DNA from: Haliotis asinina
Lineage: Eukaryota > Mollusca > Gastropoda > Lepetellida > Haliotidae
Length of the DNA: 64,000 nucleotides
Reading direction: 5' to 3'
NCBI RefSeq assembly: GCF_037392515.1
Contig: NC_090288.1
Coordinates: forward strand, 4,829,501 to 4,893,500
A model generated the notes under the pieces. That model did not search any database and had not been told where the DNA came from. It saw only the letters and a list, made by a program, of their open reading frames with translations. Shown here in pieces: positions 1-12,597 of this stretch (positions within the stretch are counted from its first letter, which is position 1; the number at the start of each line of letters is the position of its first letter). A program made the translations under genes and the position numbers.

Positions 1-129
1 TGAAAACATATTTTTTTTATTTTGATCCCACTCTGAGTTTTAGTTTTAGTTCCATCCTTAGTTATAGCATTGATACATCTCAGTTCTGTCTTTGATCTCA
101 CCATTTTAGCAGTTATGTCTCTATTAATT

Positions 130-410
130 TAGACCTGTGAAGGTCCGGGGTAGAATAGGCCTTCAGCAGCCCATGCTTGTCATAAAAGACGACTATGCTT
201 GTCGTAAGAGGCGACAAATGGGATCGGGTGATCAGGCTTGCTGACTTGGTTGACACATGTCATCGGTTCCCAATTGCGCAGATCGATGCTCATAATGTTG
301 GTCACTGGATTGTCTGGTCCAGACTCGATTATTCACAGACCGCCGCCATATAGCTGGAATATTGCTGAGTGCGGCGTAAAACTAAACTCACTCACTCACT
401 CACTCACTCA
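130..410 (+). mobile_element. SINE-like repeat, family A (full copy)
   Basis: Begins near 'aaggtccggggtagaatagg', passes through 'atgcttgtcgtaagaggcga' and 'gtctggtccagactcgatta', and ends 'gcggcgtaaaactaaactc' plus an ACTC tandem tail. It is flanked by an 11-bp target duplication (ctctattaatt at 119-129 and 411-421), so it moved as a unit. The sequence on both sides is itself a local duplication (compare 1-60 with 421-480). Other copies lie at 22215, 24040, 38628, 43575, 45755, 47650 and 50240. Confidence 0.85.
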
Positions 411-656
411 CTCTATTAATTGAAAACACTTTTTTATTTTTGTCTTTCCCTGAGTTTTAGTTTCATCCTTAGTTTTAGTTGTGATCTTTCCTTCAACCTT
501 TTCATAAATCCATCCTTCCTTCATCCTTTCATCCTTGTTTAGATCCCACCTACTGCACCTTGAACTCATTTTCTATATACTACCCATTGTAAAGTCTGCT
601 TAATGATGTCATCTTCTTCAGCATAGTCTCATACTGAATGTGTTCACTCTTTTCAG

Positions 657-3600
657 ATTTGGACATGGATGTTTCCTTCACTGTCTAGAGAGTTTATATC
701 AGGTGAGGGAATATGTGTATTTATACCATTTAAGTGAATGTTTATGCCAGGTGAGTGAATGTTTATACCAGCTGAGTGAATGTTTATACCAGCTGAGTGA
801 ATGTTTATAACAGCTGAGTGAATACATGTATTTAAACCAGGCGAGTGAATGTTTATGCCAGGTGAGTGAATATTTATACCAGGTGAGTGAATGTTTATAC
901 CAGGAGAGTGAATATGTGTATTTATACCAGGTGAGTGAATGTTTATAATAGGTGAGTGAATGTTTATACCAAGCGAGTGAATGTTTATACCAGGTGAGTG
1001 AATGTTTATGCCAAGTGAGTGAATGTTTGTACCAAGTAAGGTAAAGTTTGGAGTGGTTGATGTTGATTTGGGTATAGTCTGCTTGGGCTAAACATGGGAT
1101 GGGTATAGTCCGCTTGGGCTGAAGATGGGATGGGTATTGTTTGCGTGGGCTAAAGATAGGATCGGCATAGCCCACTTGGGCTAAAGATGAGATGGGTATT
1201 GTCTGATTGGGCTGAAGATGGGATGGGTATAGTCTGCTTGGGCTGAAGATGGGATGGGTATTGTATGCTTGGACGAAAGATGGGATGGGTATTGACTGCT
1301 TGGGCTGAAGATGGGACGGGTATTGTCTGCTTGGGCGGAAGATGGGATGTGTATAGTCTGCTTGGGCTGAAGATGGGATGGGTATTGTTTGCTTGGGCTA
1401 AAGATGGGATGAGTATAGTCTGTTTGGGCTGAAGATTGGGTGGGTATTGTTTGCTTGGGCTAAAGATAGGATCGGCATGGTCCACTTGGGCTAAAGATGG
1501 GATGGTTATTGTCTGCTTGGGCTAAAGATGAGATGGGTATTGTCTGATTGGGCTGAAGATGGGATGGGTATAGTCTGCTTGGGCTGAAGATGGGATGGGT
1601 ATTGTATGCTTGGACGAAAGATGGGATGGGTATTGACTGCTTGGGCTGAAGATGGGACGGGTATTGTCTGCTTGGGCGGAAGATGGGATGTGTATAGTCT
1701 GCTTGGGCTGAAGATGGGATGGGTATTGTTTGCTTGGGCTAAAGATGGGATGAGTATAGTCTGTTTGGGCTGAAGATAGGGTGGGTATTGTTTGCTTGGG
1801 CTAAAGATAGGATCGGCATGGTCCACTTGGGCTAAAGATGGGATGGTTATTGTCTGCTTGGGCTAAAGATGAGATGGGTATTGTCTGATTGGGCTGAAGA
1901 TGGGATGGGTATAGTCTGCTTGGGCTGAAGATGGGATGGTTATTGTCTGCTTGGGCTGAAGATGGGATGGGTATTGTCTGCTTGGGCTGAAAATGAGATG
2001 GGTATTGTCTGTTTGGGCTGAAGATGGGATGGGTATTGTCTGCTTGGGCGGAAGATGGGATGGGTATTGTGTGCTGGAGCAATGAATGTGGACTGTTAGG
2101 GTATGACACCAGAAGGGGGTGAATCTTATAAACATGTTCAGCTGTATTTTCGCAATCTCAGACTGCAATAAAACTGGGTTTGAAATTGTAAGCGGTTACC
2201 ATGCTACGGTACGTATTGCGGTACAAAGTCTTCAGTTTGGTCTGTTTCAGTTCAGTATGTGAGATATGATAATAATGCAGAAAACTCACAACAAGATCTA
2301 AACCTTTCACTGTTTAATAAACTGAGAAATAATAACAATAATGTGTGTTATTTTGACTGAACAAAACTGTCATTTTTTGACTAGATGGGATAAGATACAA
2401 TAACCAAATTTTGGGATTGCATTACAATATACCGAACTGAAGGCAAAATACTACGTTTCTACCAATGCTGTGGTATACCGTTTCACCCCTAAACAAAACT
2501 TGGTAGGTTATGGCTGTGGAATGTGTTGAGCAGGTGTCACCTTGTCCCAACAGTCTACCAGCCATCAGGACTGATACATACAAACAACTGCATCATTGCA
2601 AAACATTGTTAGAACTGCAAATTTATGCTAACCATAAAAGTATTAAATACTTACGTTCTTGTGATGTAAGTATGACGACAAATATGTATTTAAACTTAAC
2701 CAACCAAATTAACATCACTCAAGCTTGGAAGTAATTTCAAGACAGCGTAATTATAATATTTGATGCATGAGAGAGCTAGTGTCTTATGAATATTTAATGT
2801 TGATGTTTAATAGCATACTTTATGTTTAATGAGCCTGCATAAGGTGACTCGGTCTAAGATTTTCTTGTCCTGGCTGAACGTTCATGCTTTGTTTGCTCTT
2901 ACGTCAGGACAACACAGCAGCTATCGTTGGTGCTGTTTCCTAAGTTGCCGTTCAATTTACAGTGCACAATTATGTTCCTTGGTTTGAATCCTCTTCTTTT
3001 ATGATTCCATGTTCATCAGCACCATACCTGTTTACCCAAGTGATACATGTCTGAAACCTGCTTTACTTCACGCTTTAGTGACTTCCTGTGGTGCAGCTGG
3101 AAAGCTGGACTACTGATACAAACAAAGAATGCGTGATGGTGTGGTAGCCTTACTCACTCACTCACTGCTAAAAAACTCACTCTCCAACCCATTCACACGC
3201 TCAATCACCAACCCACTCACTTGCCATCTCGCCAACCCACTCTCTCTCACCCTTTCTCTCATCCACACATTCATTACTTACTCATCAACACACACACTCA
3301 CTCACTCACTCACTCCTCAACATTCTACCACTACCACAGCATGTCATACATCAGAATGTGATGGGTATACATGTAGGTGATGGACACATATTGGATGATG
3401 TCCACGACTCCACACAAGTAGCAGTGTGTCACATGTCACAGCAATAAATCTCAAGCAGAACGATGCTTTTAATAAAAGCATATGCATATTTAATGTATCT
3501 TCACCAATTTATTCATATTTTGTCCCTATGATGGTGGTTTTGAATTTCTAGTTTCTAGTTTGTGTTATTAATGGATATTTATTTCACAAAGGCTGAAGCA

Positions 3601-6107
3601 AATTGGATTAAAAGACTAGCAGAAATCTTGATATCCTGTATTATTGAAGTTAGTTTAGCTTATTCACATAAGAATGAGTGCAGAAACAGTTTTGTAAATC
3701 CTCGGTTTGATAGATGCTTGTTTTCGTGTCATATGTATATTCAGTAGTCTTCATGTTTAATACGTCATATATGCCCTAAGAAACTGTATATATCTGTATC
3801 CAAGCAGATCCGTAAACACCACAGCGGAATCCCTGAAAATACCACATGAAGGATCTCCAAACAGAATTGAAAGATTCCTGTGTATATACATTCAGGATCA
3901 GTTACAAAAATAATTGATTGAATCCATGTGTGTACGTCAAGGATCTCCTGTAAATACATCAAGGATCTCTACATAGAGCAATCCTTGTGTTAACATGAAA
4001 GATCTCTTGTGTTTATATCAGGGATCTCTATTTAGAGCTCTGTAAACTCCTGTCTACATCTGACTTTATGTACATACATCAAGGATCCCTGCATAAAGAT
4101 CCCTTAACTCCTATATTCACAGCAAGAATGCCTACATACACATTGAAGGTCTCCAGTATAGACATTCACAGTCTCCCCTGTGTGTGTGAGCAAAGGATTT
4201 CCATATCCCCATGAGGATTCAAACCAAAGGGCTTTTATCTATAGATCCAAGAGAATCGCCCACATGCACACAAAGATCTTAAACTGAAAGAAGTGACATT
4301 GATCACTGCCATGGTACAAAGGAAAATCTGACCTCTCTGGTTTATCACTTGTTAAGGAAACAGTACCAGTAGATTATGCAATAGTCTGGAATCACTTGCA
4401 GTGTGTGTGTATGGAGATGTCAAGGAGTGATGTGGTATATGCTCACTGACATCAGATAAATCATTAGCCTGCCCTCCATGAGTGTTTCATGATGACTTGT
4501 TGCCAATGATTAATGGCTTCATATTATTCTTGTAATGAATTTTATTTTTCCAATTACAGAAAATCACAGGGCATGAGTTGAAATACACAGCTTTAGTTGG
4601 CAAGCCGAGTGAGATAACTTATCATCATGCCGACTACCTTCTCAGTCAGCAGTCCCGCCTGTTGGGGCTGGATGGAATCAGCACTATATACTGTATAGGG
4701 TAGGTCGACTTTACATCAAGCAGACATGCCAAAGCAAGTTGAATTCAACATTCTAGTTATTTCGACAATTGCTTTGCTATCACTATATTGGGGAAGTACG
4801 TGCGTGATCGGAGTGCACAAACGGTTTCATCGGTAGGATGGATGCCCAGTTCCTGTCGTGAAACATTTTATTGACAATTGAAATCTGGAAGTTAAGTTAT
4901 GTAAAGAGCAAATAAACATCAATATTTTTTACCCGAGATCATTAATACCACTTTAGATACAAAATCAATTTCCTGTATAACAAAAGATAGTGAGCGAAAT
5001 TCAGCAAGACCAGTCATCTGCTAGTGACAGTTTATGTATAAAACAAGAAGCCACATGATCAAAACACGCTCTTGTAGTGTGGCAGTAAAAGTATGGCTCA
5101 TCATTGAAAACAGAATGCAAAATACCCAGATGTGGCAAGCGGCTACAGTTTTGCTGATACGATGTCATCAACGCTATTTTTGTAGGAAACACATGTTATT
5201 TTTGTGTGAAATTGATGAATATATCTTTATCACTCAAGGTTAGCAAAATCAAAACTTTAAATGATTTAAAAAATAAAAATTATGTTTTTGTCTTACATCG
5301 TCGAAAACCCCTAATACTGGGATACTATATAGGGTAGGCTGACTTTACATAAGACCTATACTGTATAGGGTAAGTCGACTTTACAACAGACTGTATACAG
5401 TATTGGGTAGGTCAACTTTACATCAGACTGTGTAGTGTATGTTAATTTTACATGAGACTGTATACTATATAGGGTAGGTTAACTTTACATGAGAATGTAT
5501 ACTGTACAGGGTAGGTCAGTTTTATATGAGACCTAATACTGTATTGGGTAGGTCAACTTGTCATAAGGCTTTATACTGTATAGGGTAGGTCGACTTTACA
5601 TTGTATATGGGACAGCAGACAGCAGGTCAACTTTTCATATCAAACAAGCCAATTTAATCCATCCCTCTTTCTCACAGTGACAACCCAGAGACAGATATAT
5701 ATGGAGCAAATCTCTACAACCGCTACCTCAGAAAGAGACTCAAGTCTAAACAGAAGCGTCTGTCAGCCAAGGCCGTGGTCAAGCAGGCTGTTGCCCATGC
5801 CAGCGGCCAGCAGGTGTCAGACATGGATGACGACGATGATGACTCGTCTGAGGAGTTGGAGATGTTAGAATCACAGTCGGAGGGAGAAGAGTTTGTTGAT
5901 AATTTCGCCAAGTCGTGTGAAAGCATTCTGGTATGTACCGGTGTATACTGCTCCGAGAGAGACTTTGTGACCTACGGGGGCAAGCGGCCGTCAAATCATA
6001 ATCACAGAGATTTCGTAATAGACCCGGACCTCAAACGGCCGTGCCATGTCACGCAGAACGTACTAGAGGCAGTCCAATTGGTGTTTGAGAAAGAACAGTT
6101 CAATTGA
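657..6107 (+). CDS. HDHD5: HDHD5 (CECR5) HAD-like hydrolase, 3' three exons
   Basis: C-terminal part of haloacid dehalogenase-like hydrolase domain-containing 5. The exons are 657-702, 4560-4699 and 5678-6107 (stop 6105-6107); earlier exons lie left of the window. The exons read RFGHGCFLHCLESLYQ, then KITGHELKYTALVGKPS, then CIGDNPETDIYGANL, which follows the human protein (RFGHGTFLLCLETIYQ, KVTGKELRYEGLMGKPS, AVGDNPMSDVYGANL). The Lys of GKPS fits HAD motif III and the acidic GDNPETD fits motif IV. Further on ILVCTGVY, HRDF and the final NVLEAVQLVFEKE also match. All junctions are AG/GT and the phases join cleanly (Gly codon split gg|t). A lineage-specific acidic stretch (DMDDDDDDSSEE) replaces the Ser/Gln-rich linker of vertebrates. 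The family is a predicted phosphatase, often placed in mitochondria, with no settled substrate. The introns are 3857 and 978 bp, and both carry minisatellites derived from their own splice donors. Confidence 0.95.
703..1037. repeat. 21-bp minisatellite seeded by the HDHD5 splice donor
   Basis: About 15 units of roughly 21 bp (some 27 bp), consensus gtgagtgaatgtttatacca+g, beginning at the first base of the intron. The unit reproduces the exon end (GTTTATATCAG) joined to the donor (GTGAGG). Five units read CAG|GTGAGT exactly and one TAG|GTGAGT. Because 21 is a multiple of three, the reverse strand is open over 158 codons; that frame is an artefact of the repeat. Confidence 0.93.
1068..2076. 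repeat. 31-bp minisatellite with an 11-unit higher-order period
   Basis: Tandem 31-bp units built on 'gggctgaagatgggatgggt' followed by a variable 'attgtctgctt' type end. Blocks 1150-1485 and 1506-1826 are near-identical in unit order, offset by 341 bp (11 x 31), so an 11-unit block was duplicated after the units had diverged. It lies in the same HDHD5 intron as the 21-bp array. Reverse-strand open frames here are a by-product of the repeat. Confidence 0.93.
2077..4559. other. Rest of HDHD5 intron, no gene seen
   Basis: AT-rich intron sequence. Within it 3140-3330 is a degenerate ACTC/CACTC run, resembling an expanded SINE tail. About 3830-4170 is a very diverged tandem array built on 'catcaaggatctcctgta'. 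Nothing else is recognisable before the acceptor at 4559. Confidence 0.6.
4974..5325. repeat. Interspersed repeat R1, copy 1 (in HDHD5 intron)
   Basis: About 350 bp with a second copy at 59880-60347. Both run from 'tgtataacaaaa' to 'cccctaa(t/c)actgggata'. No terminal inverted repeats were found. On the reverse strand both copies share a related open frame starting MFPTK and containing CFDH-ASCFIH-LSLADD. The family is not recognised. It sits between the HDHD5 donor at 4700 and the donor-derived array at 5323. Confidence 0.75.
5323..5606. repeat. About 37-bp minisatellite seeded by the second HDHD5 splice donor
   Basis: Eight units, consensus tactgtatagg|gtaggtcgac followed by tttacat-agact. 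The unit copies the end of exon 4560-4699 plus its donor: the exon ends ..ctgtatagg and the intron starts gtaggtcgactttacat. Most units keep GG|GTAGGT, i.e. usable-looking donors. The array lies 70 bp before the next acceptor (5677). The authentic donor at 4700 is the unit's ancestor, now separated from the array by repeat R1. Confidence 0.92.
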
Positions 6108-7040
6108 TGATGGCTCGATTGATTAGGCAAGTTAGTCTGTTGGTTGTTCAAAGGTAGACCCAGCAACTGTAAGTAGTGGTCAGTTGGCTGGTGATTGACA
6201 GGGAAACATTGTGGAAGCTCAAATGATATATTATTCACAGGGGCAGATTGTTTTATCAGAATCAAGCAGAAGCTCAAATGTTGTATTATTCACAGAGACA
6301 AATTGTTTTATCAGAAACATATTTAGCCATGATAAACTCTCTATGTATTTTAGAGAGCTTCATCAAGCACTATCTAAAGACTTCCAGACCTCAAAGGCTC
6401 ATTTTTGCCTTCAGTAGCACATATCTCTGAAACTCAAGTGGTTATTATCCTAGCAGTCTTCCTCATTCACAAATGTATTTTAGGTATATGAAAACAAGTT
6501 ATTTTTATGTTGGGCCTAATATCTGAAAAAACCCAATTTGATTGCATTGTTTCATGAGAGACAGAAGAACGATAATCTTGTAGAAAGTCTCATGAATGAT
6601 ATTCCTTTTGAATCACCAGCCAGAAATTACTTGTGAAACATTTGTAGTCTGGATGCCGCTGTCCTCTCCGAATGTGTTTATATTAGTAAACATTGATATT
6701 AGTTCATCCTGATTGAGGAGTGATATACTTTGTATATATATATATAAAAGTGCCCAATGGTACTGGTGACTATCCTTAAATCAGGTGTCCAGTTTAACAG
6801 TGTCTGTATTAAGAAGGTTCCACTGTGCTCGGTGGGAAATTTGGTAGCTGTCTCTCATTGTCTCAAGACTTAGCTGATTATATAGAGGTGGCTGTGCTTC
6901 TGAGATCAGTTATTTTATCATATTTGGATCGCTGACCTCCAGTTTGGAGAGCAGGTTGGGTGTTTACCTTAAGAGCTGAACGTCAGTTAATTCTCTGCAG
7001 TGTCATACCAAATGCTGTTGAACAATGGAACTTGTTAACT
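6108..7040. other. HDHD5 3' UTR and flank
   Basis: Sequence after the HDHD5 stop. It contains a two-copy 56-bp tandem duplication at 6213-6324 (each copy with 'gaagctcaaatg' and 'ttttatcagaa') and a short (TA)n run near 6730. No further gene is recognised and I could not place a poly(A) signal with confidence. Confidence 0.5.
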
Positions 7041-7041
7041 G

Positions 7042-7672
7042 GCCACAAACACACAGGCTCTCACACCAACACACAGACACACAGGCTCTCATACAAGTTC
7101 TCACACAAACACACATAGACACACAGGCACTCACACAAATGCACATAGACACACAGGCACTCACACAAATGCACAGACACACAGGCTCTGACACAAACAC
7201 ACATAGACACACAGGCACTCACACAAACATACATAGACACACAGGCACTCATACAAACATACAGACACACAGGCTCTCATACAACTTCTCACTCAAACAC
7301 ACATAGACACACAGGCACTCACACATATGCACATAGACACACAGACACTTGCATAAACACACATACTCTCACACAAACACACATAGACACAGAGGCTCTC
7401 ACAGTCGCACACACAAACACACATAGACACACAGGCTGTGACACAAACACACAGAGACACACAGGCTCTCACACAAACACAGACACACATACTCTCACAC
7501 AAACACACAGGCTCTCACAGTCACACACACAAACACACATAGACACACAGGCTCTCACACAAACACACATATACACACAGGCCCTCACACAAACACACAT
7601 ATACACACAGGCCCTCACACAAACACACATAGACTCACAGACTCTCACACAAACACAGACACACAGGCTTTT
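7042..7672. repeat. CA-rich minisatellite
   Basis: About 630 bp of units near 28-32 bp built on 'cacacaaacacacatagaca' plus 'cacaggctct'. Open frames on both strands through it (Cys/Val-rich or Thr/His-rich) reflect the repeat and are not genes. Confidence 0.9.
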
Positions 7673-9655
7673 TTTATTTTATAGTTTAATATTTTTATAC
7701 ATGTATATTAATTAATATTTCAAATTTTCCGATGTTATGAGATTAAATAATTTTATGTCTTTGTTAGTAAAAATATTTGCCCCTCAGTGAACCAGATTTG
7801 TGAGATCAAAGGATGATCTCAGTGTCCCAAGTTCTGCTAATCTTGAGATAATGAGCCATCAGGTTAGAGGCCCTGATTAAGCTGAAGTGAAAATGAATCT
7901 CATGCTCCTCAACAACCCTGTGGAGATGATGTGTGTGATAGATGATATTAAAATATGTATTCACTTATACAAGTTGCCATGCTACATGAATATATTGTTT
8001 TGGGATTTGGTAAGGCTTGTTTCAGGAAAGATGCTCTTTCTTCAATTGCATTTTTTAATGCCACAAAATATTTGATTTTTTAAAATATTATTTTAAATTT
8101 TAAATGTATGTTTATATCAACTAATGAATAGCCTAGAGGTAGATAAGGCTAGATGTAGTCTAATGGTTAATCAAGAATTAAGTTGGCAATAACTGTTAGT
8201 TAGTTACAGCTTTCATGTTTTACAAAACAATGGTAACAATATTGAAGCGAAGGCATGTATGTTCTTGCAAAGATTCGTCATAATGATATGGTGACTTAAT
8301 GTAAGCTGAGTTGAGCATTTTTATAAATCCTTTTTCTCAAAATAATCCTCCAACATGGGTTTCATGTTTTACAGAATGATAATAACTTTTTGTGACTATT
8401 TCCTGTCTTAGCTGCCCAGAGAACTGCACCCTCTGTGTTTGTGTTTTGTATTGACCAAGTGACCCTGATTGAATAACTAAGGTTTTTTCAAAGGATAGAT
8501 ATTTTTTTAGATATTATTAATTTAATTGGACCATGCCTTTTAAACTTAGGTTTGATGTGAACACAGTTTTCAAAAAGACATTGAACAGGCAAACCATTTG
8601 TGTGATTTCATATTCTTTCTTGAAATTTAATAATTTTAAAATGAAATTCAAGATGTGAGATATATTGTTTACAACTTGCCTTTACAGATGTAATAAACAC
8701 CTCAAAATGAACTGCAAAAAATGTTCTCCACAAAAATGTATTTTCTTGAAATTTAAAATTAGTATTTTAAAATTTCAACTTTGTTACTTGAAATTTCAAG
8801 GTATTTATAAAATGCACATGACCCCATAATGCCTCAATCACAGAATCTGTGGAATATCCTTACATACTCGAGTATTACTGTATAATGTCTTGATTTAGAA
8901 TGGCTCTGGCTCTACCAATTTGAGTAACGCGTCCTTTGGTTGTTCCTGTGTCTAATATTTGTTCATGAGATATTGTTTTAGAGAGGCTTAGGGTGTATTC
9001 CATTTTTTCGTACAGTCCCCAGAGTGTACATACTGTAATCAAGATGAGGTAGTGGTGGGGAGGGAAGGTAAAGGTTGTTCTCATACTACTAGGATGAAGA
9101 CATTTGTTAGATATTCTGTTAATTTGCAGAATGTATTGTTGACTGGTAAACAGATTTCTGTGCCTTTTGACCTATATCATAACTTACTGATTTTATCTTG
9201 TATTGTGACACATTTCACTTAATATTACAAACACATTTTAGCGCTGAATAGATTTAATGTCAAGACCCTCTTCTGAAAAACAAGTTTTAAGACAATGTTA
9301 AAGTGTTTGAGTTACCATCACCTTAGCACTATTCTCCCTTTGTGGAGGGAGACCTTGGCTGTCATCCAGATTGAGTTATAATGTGAAATAGTGAAATTAC
9401 TATTCTTCAGTATTTGACAAAGTAATATGCAGAGCTGGAATGTTTGGGAGGATTATATGTATGGTGTATTCCTTTCATCAAAGAAAGCAACTTTGGGAAC
9501 AATAAAATATTTGAGCAGGATATTTAATATTGAGGCAGGGATAAAAAACAATAATTGAGTTGCTCACATGACAAAATACATTGTGTCAACAAATGGTCCA
9601 AATCTGGAGACCAACACCAACACTAATTATCATTTTAAGCTTTTAGTAAATTACC
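7673..9655. other. AT-rich stretch, no gene seen
   Basis: No exon, repeat family or RNA gene recognised. A 69-codon reverse-strand frame at 8875-9084 includes the protein-like run TGTTKGRVTQIGRARAI, but I cannot tie it to a family and there is no splice or repeat support. Confidence 0.4.
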
Positions 9656-9930
9656 CCAGTCCCCGATTTCTCGAAACAAACTTAAGTTTTTATTCAAATT
9701 TCAAACTCTGTTTGACAGTTTTAAACAGCTGAATTTTTAACTCAACTGTATTTTTTAAATCAAAAAGCCCTAATCATTTCAGCAATCTATCCCTAAAACT
9801 CAAATTGTCAGCTATGTTTAAGTATAATATTGATTTCAGTTCATTCTGGAAAATTGATTTTCTCAAATTTGAGTAAACACTTTACCTTAAGTCAAAACTC
9901 AGACATAAGTTTGTTTCGAGAAATCAGGGC
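9656..9930. mobile_element. MITE with 'gatttctcgaaacaaactta' terminal inverted repeats
   Basis: About 275 bp. The left end is 'ccccgatttctcgaaacaaa' and the right end is its inverse, 'tttgtttcgagaaatcaggg'. The inner parts are also inverted (the 'ctcaaatttgag' region). No coding capacity. A decayed relative may lie at 10845-11157 (ends 'gatttcttgaagctcatgag' and 'gattgtttcaagaagtgggg'). Confidence 0.75.
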
Positions 9931-9989
9931 CAGGAATGGTGATATGTTTTCAAACATTATTGGTTGAAATGTCTTGTCAAACGAGCACA

Positions 9990-10260
9990 TCATCACTTAC
10001 ATTTTTGGGTTTAATCTTTTTAAACAAAAAAGTAAACCAAAGGGTTTTACTGTCTGCACTCATCAGCGTCAAGTGGAATGTCGTCAGCTGTCAGTTACAG
10101 CTGGTTCCCATGGTAGCATCTGGAGCTGCTCATTTGTGACGTCATTCTGACTTTACGTCATAATATGATTTGAATGACGTCACCACTGTGGATGATGCAA
10201 CAAAACAATTGTTTGCAATGTTTCTATTACAGAACACAATGACTTTTAGTTTACAATACA
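9990..10260 (+). repeat. Interspersed repeat R2, copy 1, with CRE-like sites
   Basis: Shared in inverted orientation with about 41400-41690. Conserved landmarks are 'aaaccaaagggttttactg', 'catttgtgacgtc', 'atatgatttgaatgac' and 'caacaaaacaattgtttgc'. Three CRE-type octamers lie within 46 bp (10137-10144, 10153-10160, 10175-10182; first and third TGACGTCA). A reading frame ending at the same TGA in both copies shares NKKVNQRVLL. Confidence 0.75.
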
Positions 10261-12597
10261 TTCATAAATGGAACTATTTTTTATGGTGGTGCATTGAAAT
10301 ACTTTTTCCATGTACTCATTCAGGATATGTATCAGATCAGAAGGTCTGTGGTTCAGGGAAATATTATGGTCACTTCAATAACAACATACAAATCTTATGC
10401 AACAAGATATTCAGCCTCTGAATGAAAACATTTTTTTGAATAAATATAGAAATTACAAAGTCAAATTTAGGGTCATCTTATCCATAAACAATGATATGTC
10501 TGGTGTATGTCTAGACAGGATTACAAAGCTAGTTACATAATGATGGGGGACAGGTCATTAGGAATGGAATCCTTAGTGTGTTCAATACGACAATGTAATC
10601 ATGTACTGTTCACTGAGGCTTTATGAATGCGTCAACTGTTTGTGTCAACTGTGTGAATTTGAAATATACTTGAAGACATGCATCATGGTATATTTTAGTC
10701 TCATCAGAACTCCTGTACAGAATATATTTTAATTCACCTATATTCCCTGTGACTAATGTGCAGCAACTAGAGTCTTTGTGACGATACTCTAGACATTTGT
10801 CATGTATGAACATTCCCTTAGAACTATTTGTCTGGAGACACCAGTTCAGATTTCTTGAAGCTCATGAGCCAGAGGTTTATCTCAAATTTGAAAAACAAAA
10901 ATCAAAATACATTTCTCAAAACAAACAAGACCTATATTTGAATTAGAACTAACAGATAAACCTCAAAAAGGAAACTTGTGAAAGCTCAAGTCAGCTTTTG
11001 GGGTACAAGATGACTGTCATTTGCAGATACCCTTATCACAAGCTGCATTAAAAAAGGTTGATATATTTGAGAAATGTGATTTGATAGGAAACTCATATTA
11101 GTTGAAACCCCATTTATAATTTGAGAAAAACTAAGATTGTTTCAAGAAGTGGGGGCTGGATTTCCTCAACTAGATGATTTCTTACTTTAGAGGAGATATA
11201 TTAGACTTCACCTTGAATTAAGCATGAGTGTTGCTTGCAGTGAAAGCATCTGCTGTAACATGTTGAGAAAAAGGCAGCGTATCATTTTTATCTATGATTT
11301 GGCTTTTTATCTGATTACTTTTGTAATCAGTACTACATGATTCTATTCAAACACATCTGTTTTATTTCCAGTTCTAGTTTCGCTTTGCTTGGCTAAGATG
11401 ATCATGACACCAGACAGTGGTATAGGCTTATGATAGCCTTAGTGGGAAAATTACCATAGGAATGGTGACAAGAGGCACTTGTTTTGGTTTTGGAATTGAG
11501 TCATGCATGAATTTATAGTGTAATGTTACCTTCATAACAAAAGTTCCTGCTTGACATGAAAACAACCAGAACCAAAGCCATCAGCCCCCACAAATGCATC
11601 TTAATATTTTTTGGTGAAGTTTAAAAAAATTGTTACTTGATCAATGGTGATATGATTTGTGGTTAAATCTACACAATGGAACTGGGACATATTTGCTTAA
11701 TTCCAGGTGAAGTTATTTACCATTATCCCTTTTGCATATATATTTTAGAGGTTGTTGAAAATATGTATTTTATTAGCTTTCTTCACAAAGAAGAAATATT
11801 TTATCAAAGTATTATCATGTACCCTTCAATTTATGCCTCCTGACATGGATCAAATGCTGAATATTTTTTAAAGCTTGAAGTGTAGAATACAAGAGATTTT
11901 TTGACTCAGAAAGAGTACTGATGCAGTGTTGGTCCTCTCTGATTATGAGATCTTAACACTACGATTGTGGTAAGGTTGTGTTAGAATATTGCTTCATAGA
12001 ACAGGGCACTAGATTCCTTGGGTTGATAAAACAATGCTTGTAGAAACAGTCAAATGTCAATCTCCTAAAAATTTGAATTGATTAAAGCAATGAAAACATT
12101 TGAAGAATTTAAGGTATAGTCAGGCATTTATTACAGAATGACAGCTGATGTTTACATATTTTTCTCACTGATTATGCATTTTCGTTATTATTTCATCTGT
12201 ACCAGTCATACAGTTGAAACTGGCAGCATTTATCAAAAACAGAAACCACATCATCAGCTTATCTCCTTCAGCCAATCAGAGGCATTGTAACAGGTGAGAT
12301 AGGGGTGGAGAGATTCAGCCACTCACTTGCTCTGTAACAGGTGAAATGGAGATAATGCATTCTTACACAATTAAAACTTATTCTAAAGGGGTTGTATATT
12401 GACTTGGTCTGAATTTGAACCTGGAATACAGGTTTTAGTACAAAATATCTGTTTTATGATGACAAAATAGTATTTTGATAAGGATCAGTGAGCTTCTTTG
12501 TTTTTATATCTCTGAAGTTCTGGGAAATTGTCAGCATCAAGATTAAATAAATATTATTGTCAAGACATCAGTGATAGTTGCTGGAATGTGAGCATCC
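10261..12597. other. AT-rich stretch, no gene seen
   Basis: No supported exon or RNA gene. Apart from the possible MITE relic at 10845-11157 I see nothing structured before the 54-bp array. Confidence 0.4.

Noticed and set aside
699-1175. 158-codon reverse-strand frame (YKHSLTW repeats)
   Set aside because: It lies in a 21-bp array whose length is a multiple of three; no start context, homology or splice support.
1150-2168. Overlapping reverse-strand frames rich in PIFSPSKQYP-type repeats
   Set aside because: By-products of the 31-bp minisatellite in an HDHD5 intron.
7003-7508. Cys/Val-rich and Thr/His-rich frames on both strands
   Set aside because: Simple translation of CA-rich repeats; no gene structure.
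8875-9084. 69-codon frame with TGTTKGRVTQIGRARAI
   Set aside because: Protein-like run, but no homology I can name, no repeat partner in the window and no splice signals; too little to call.
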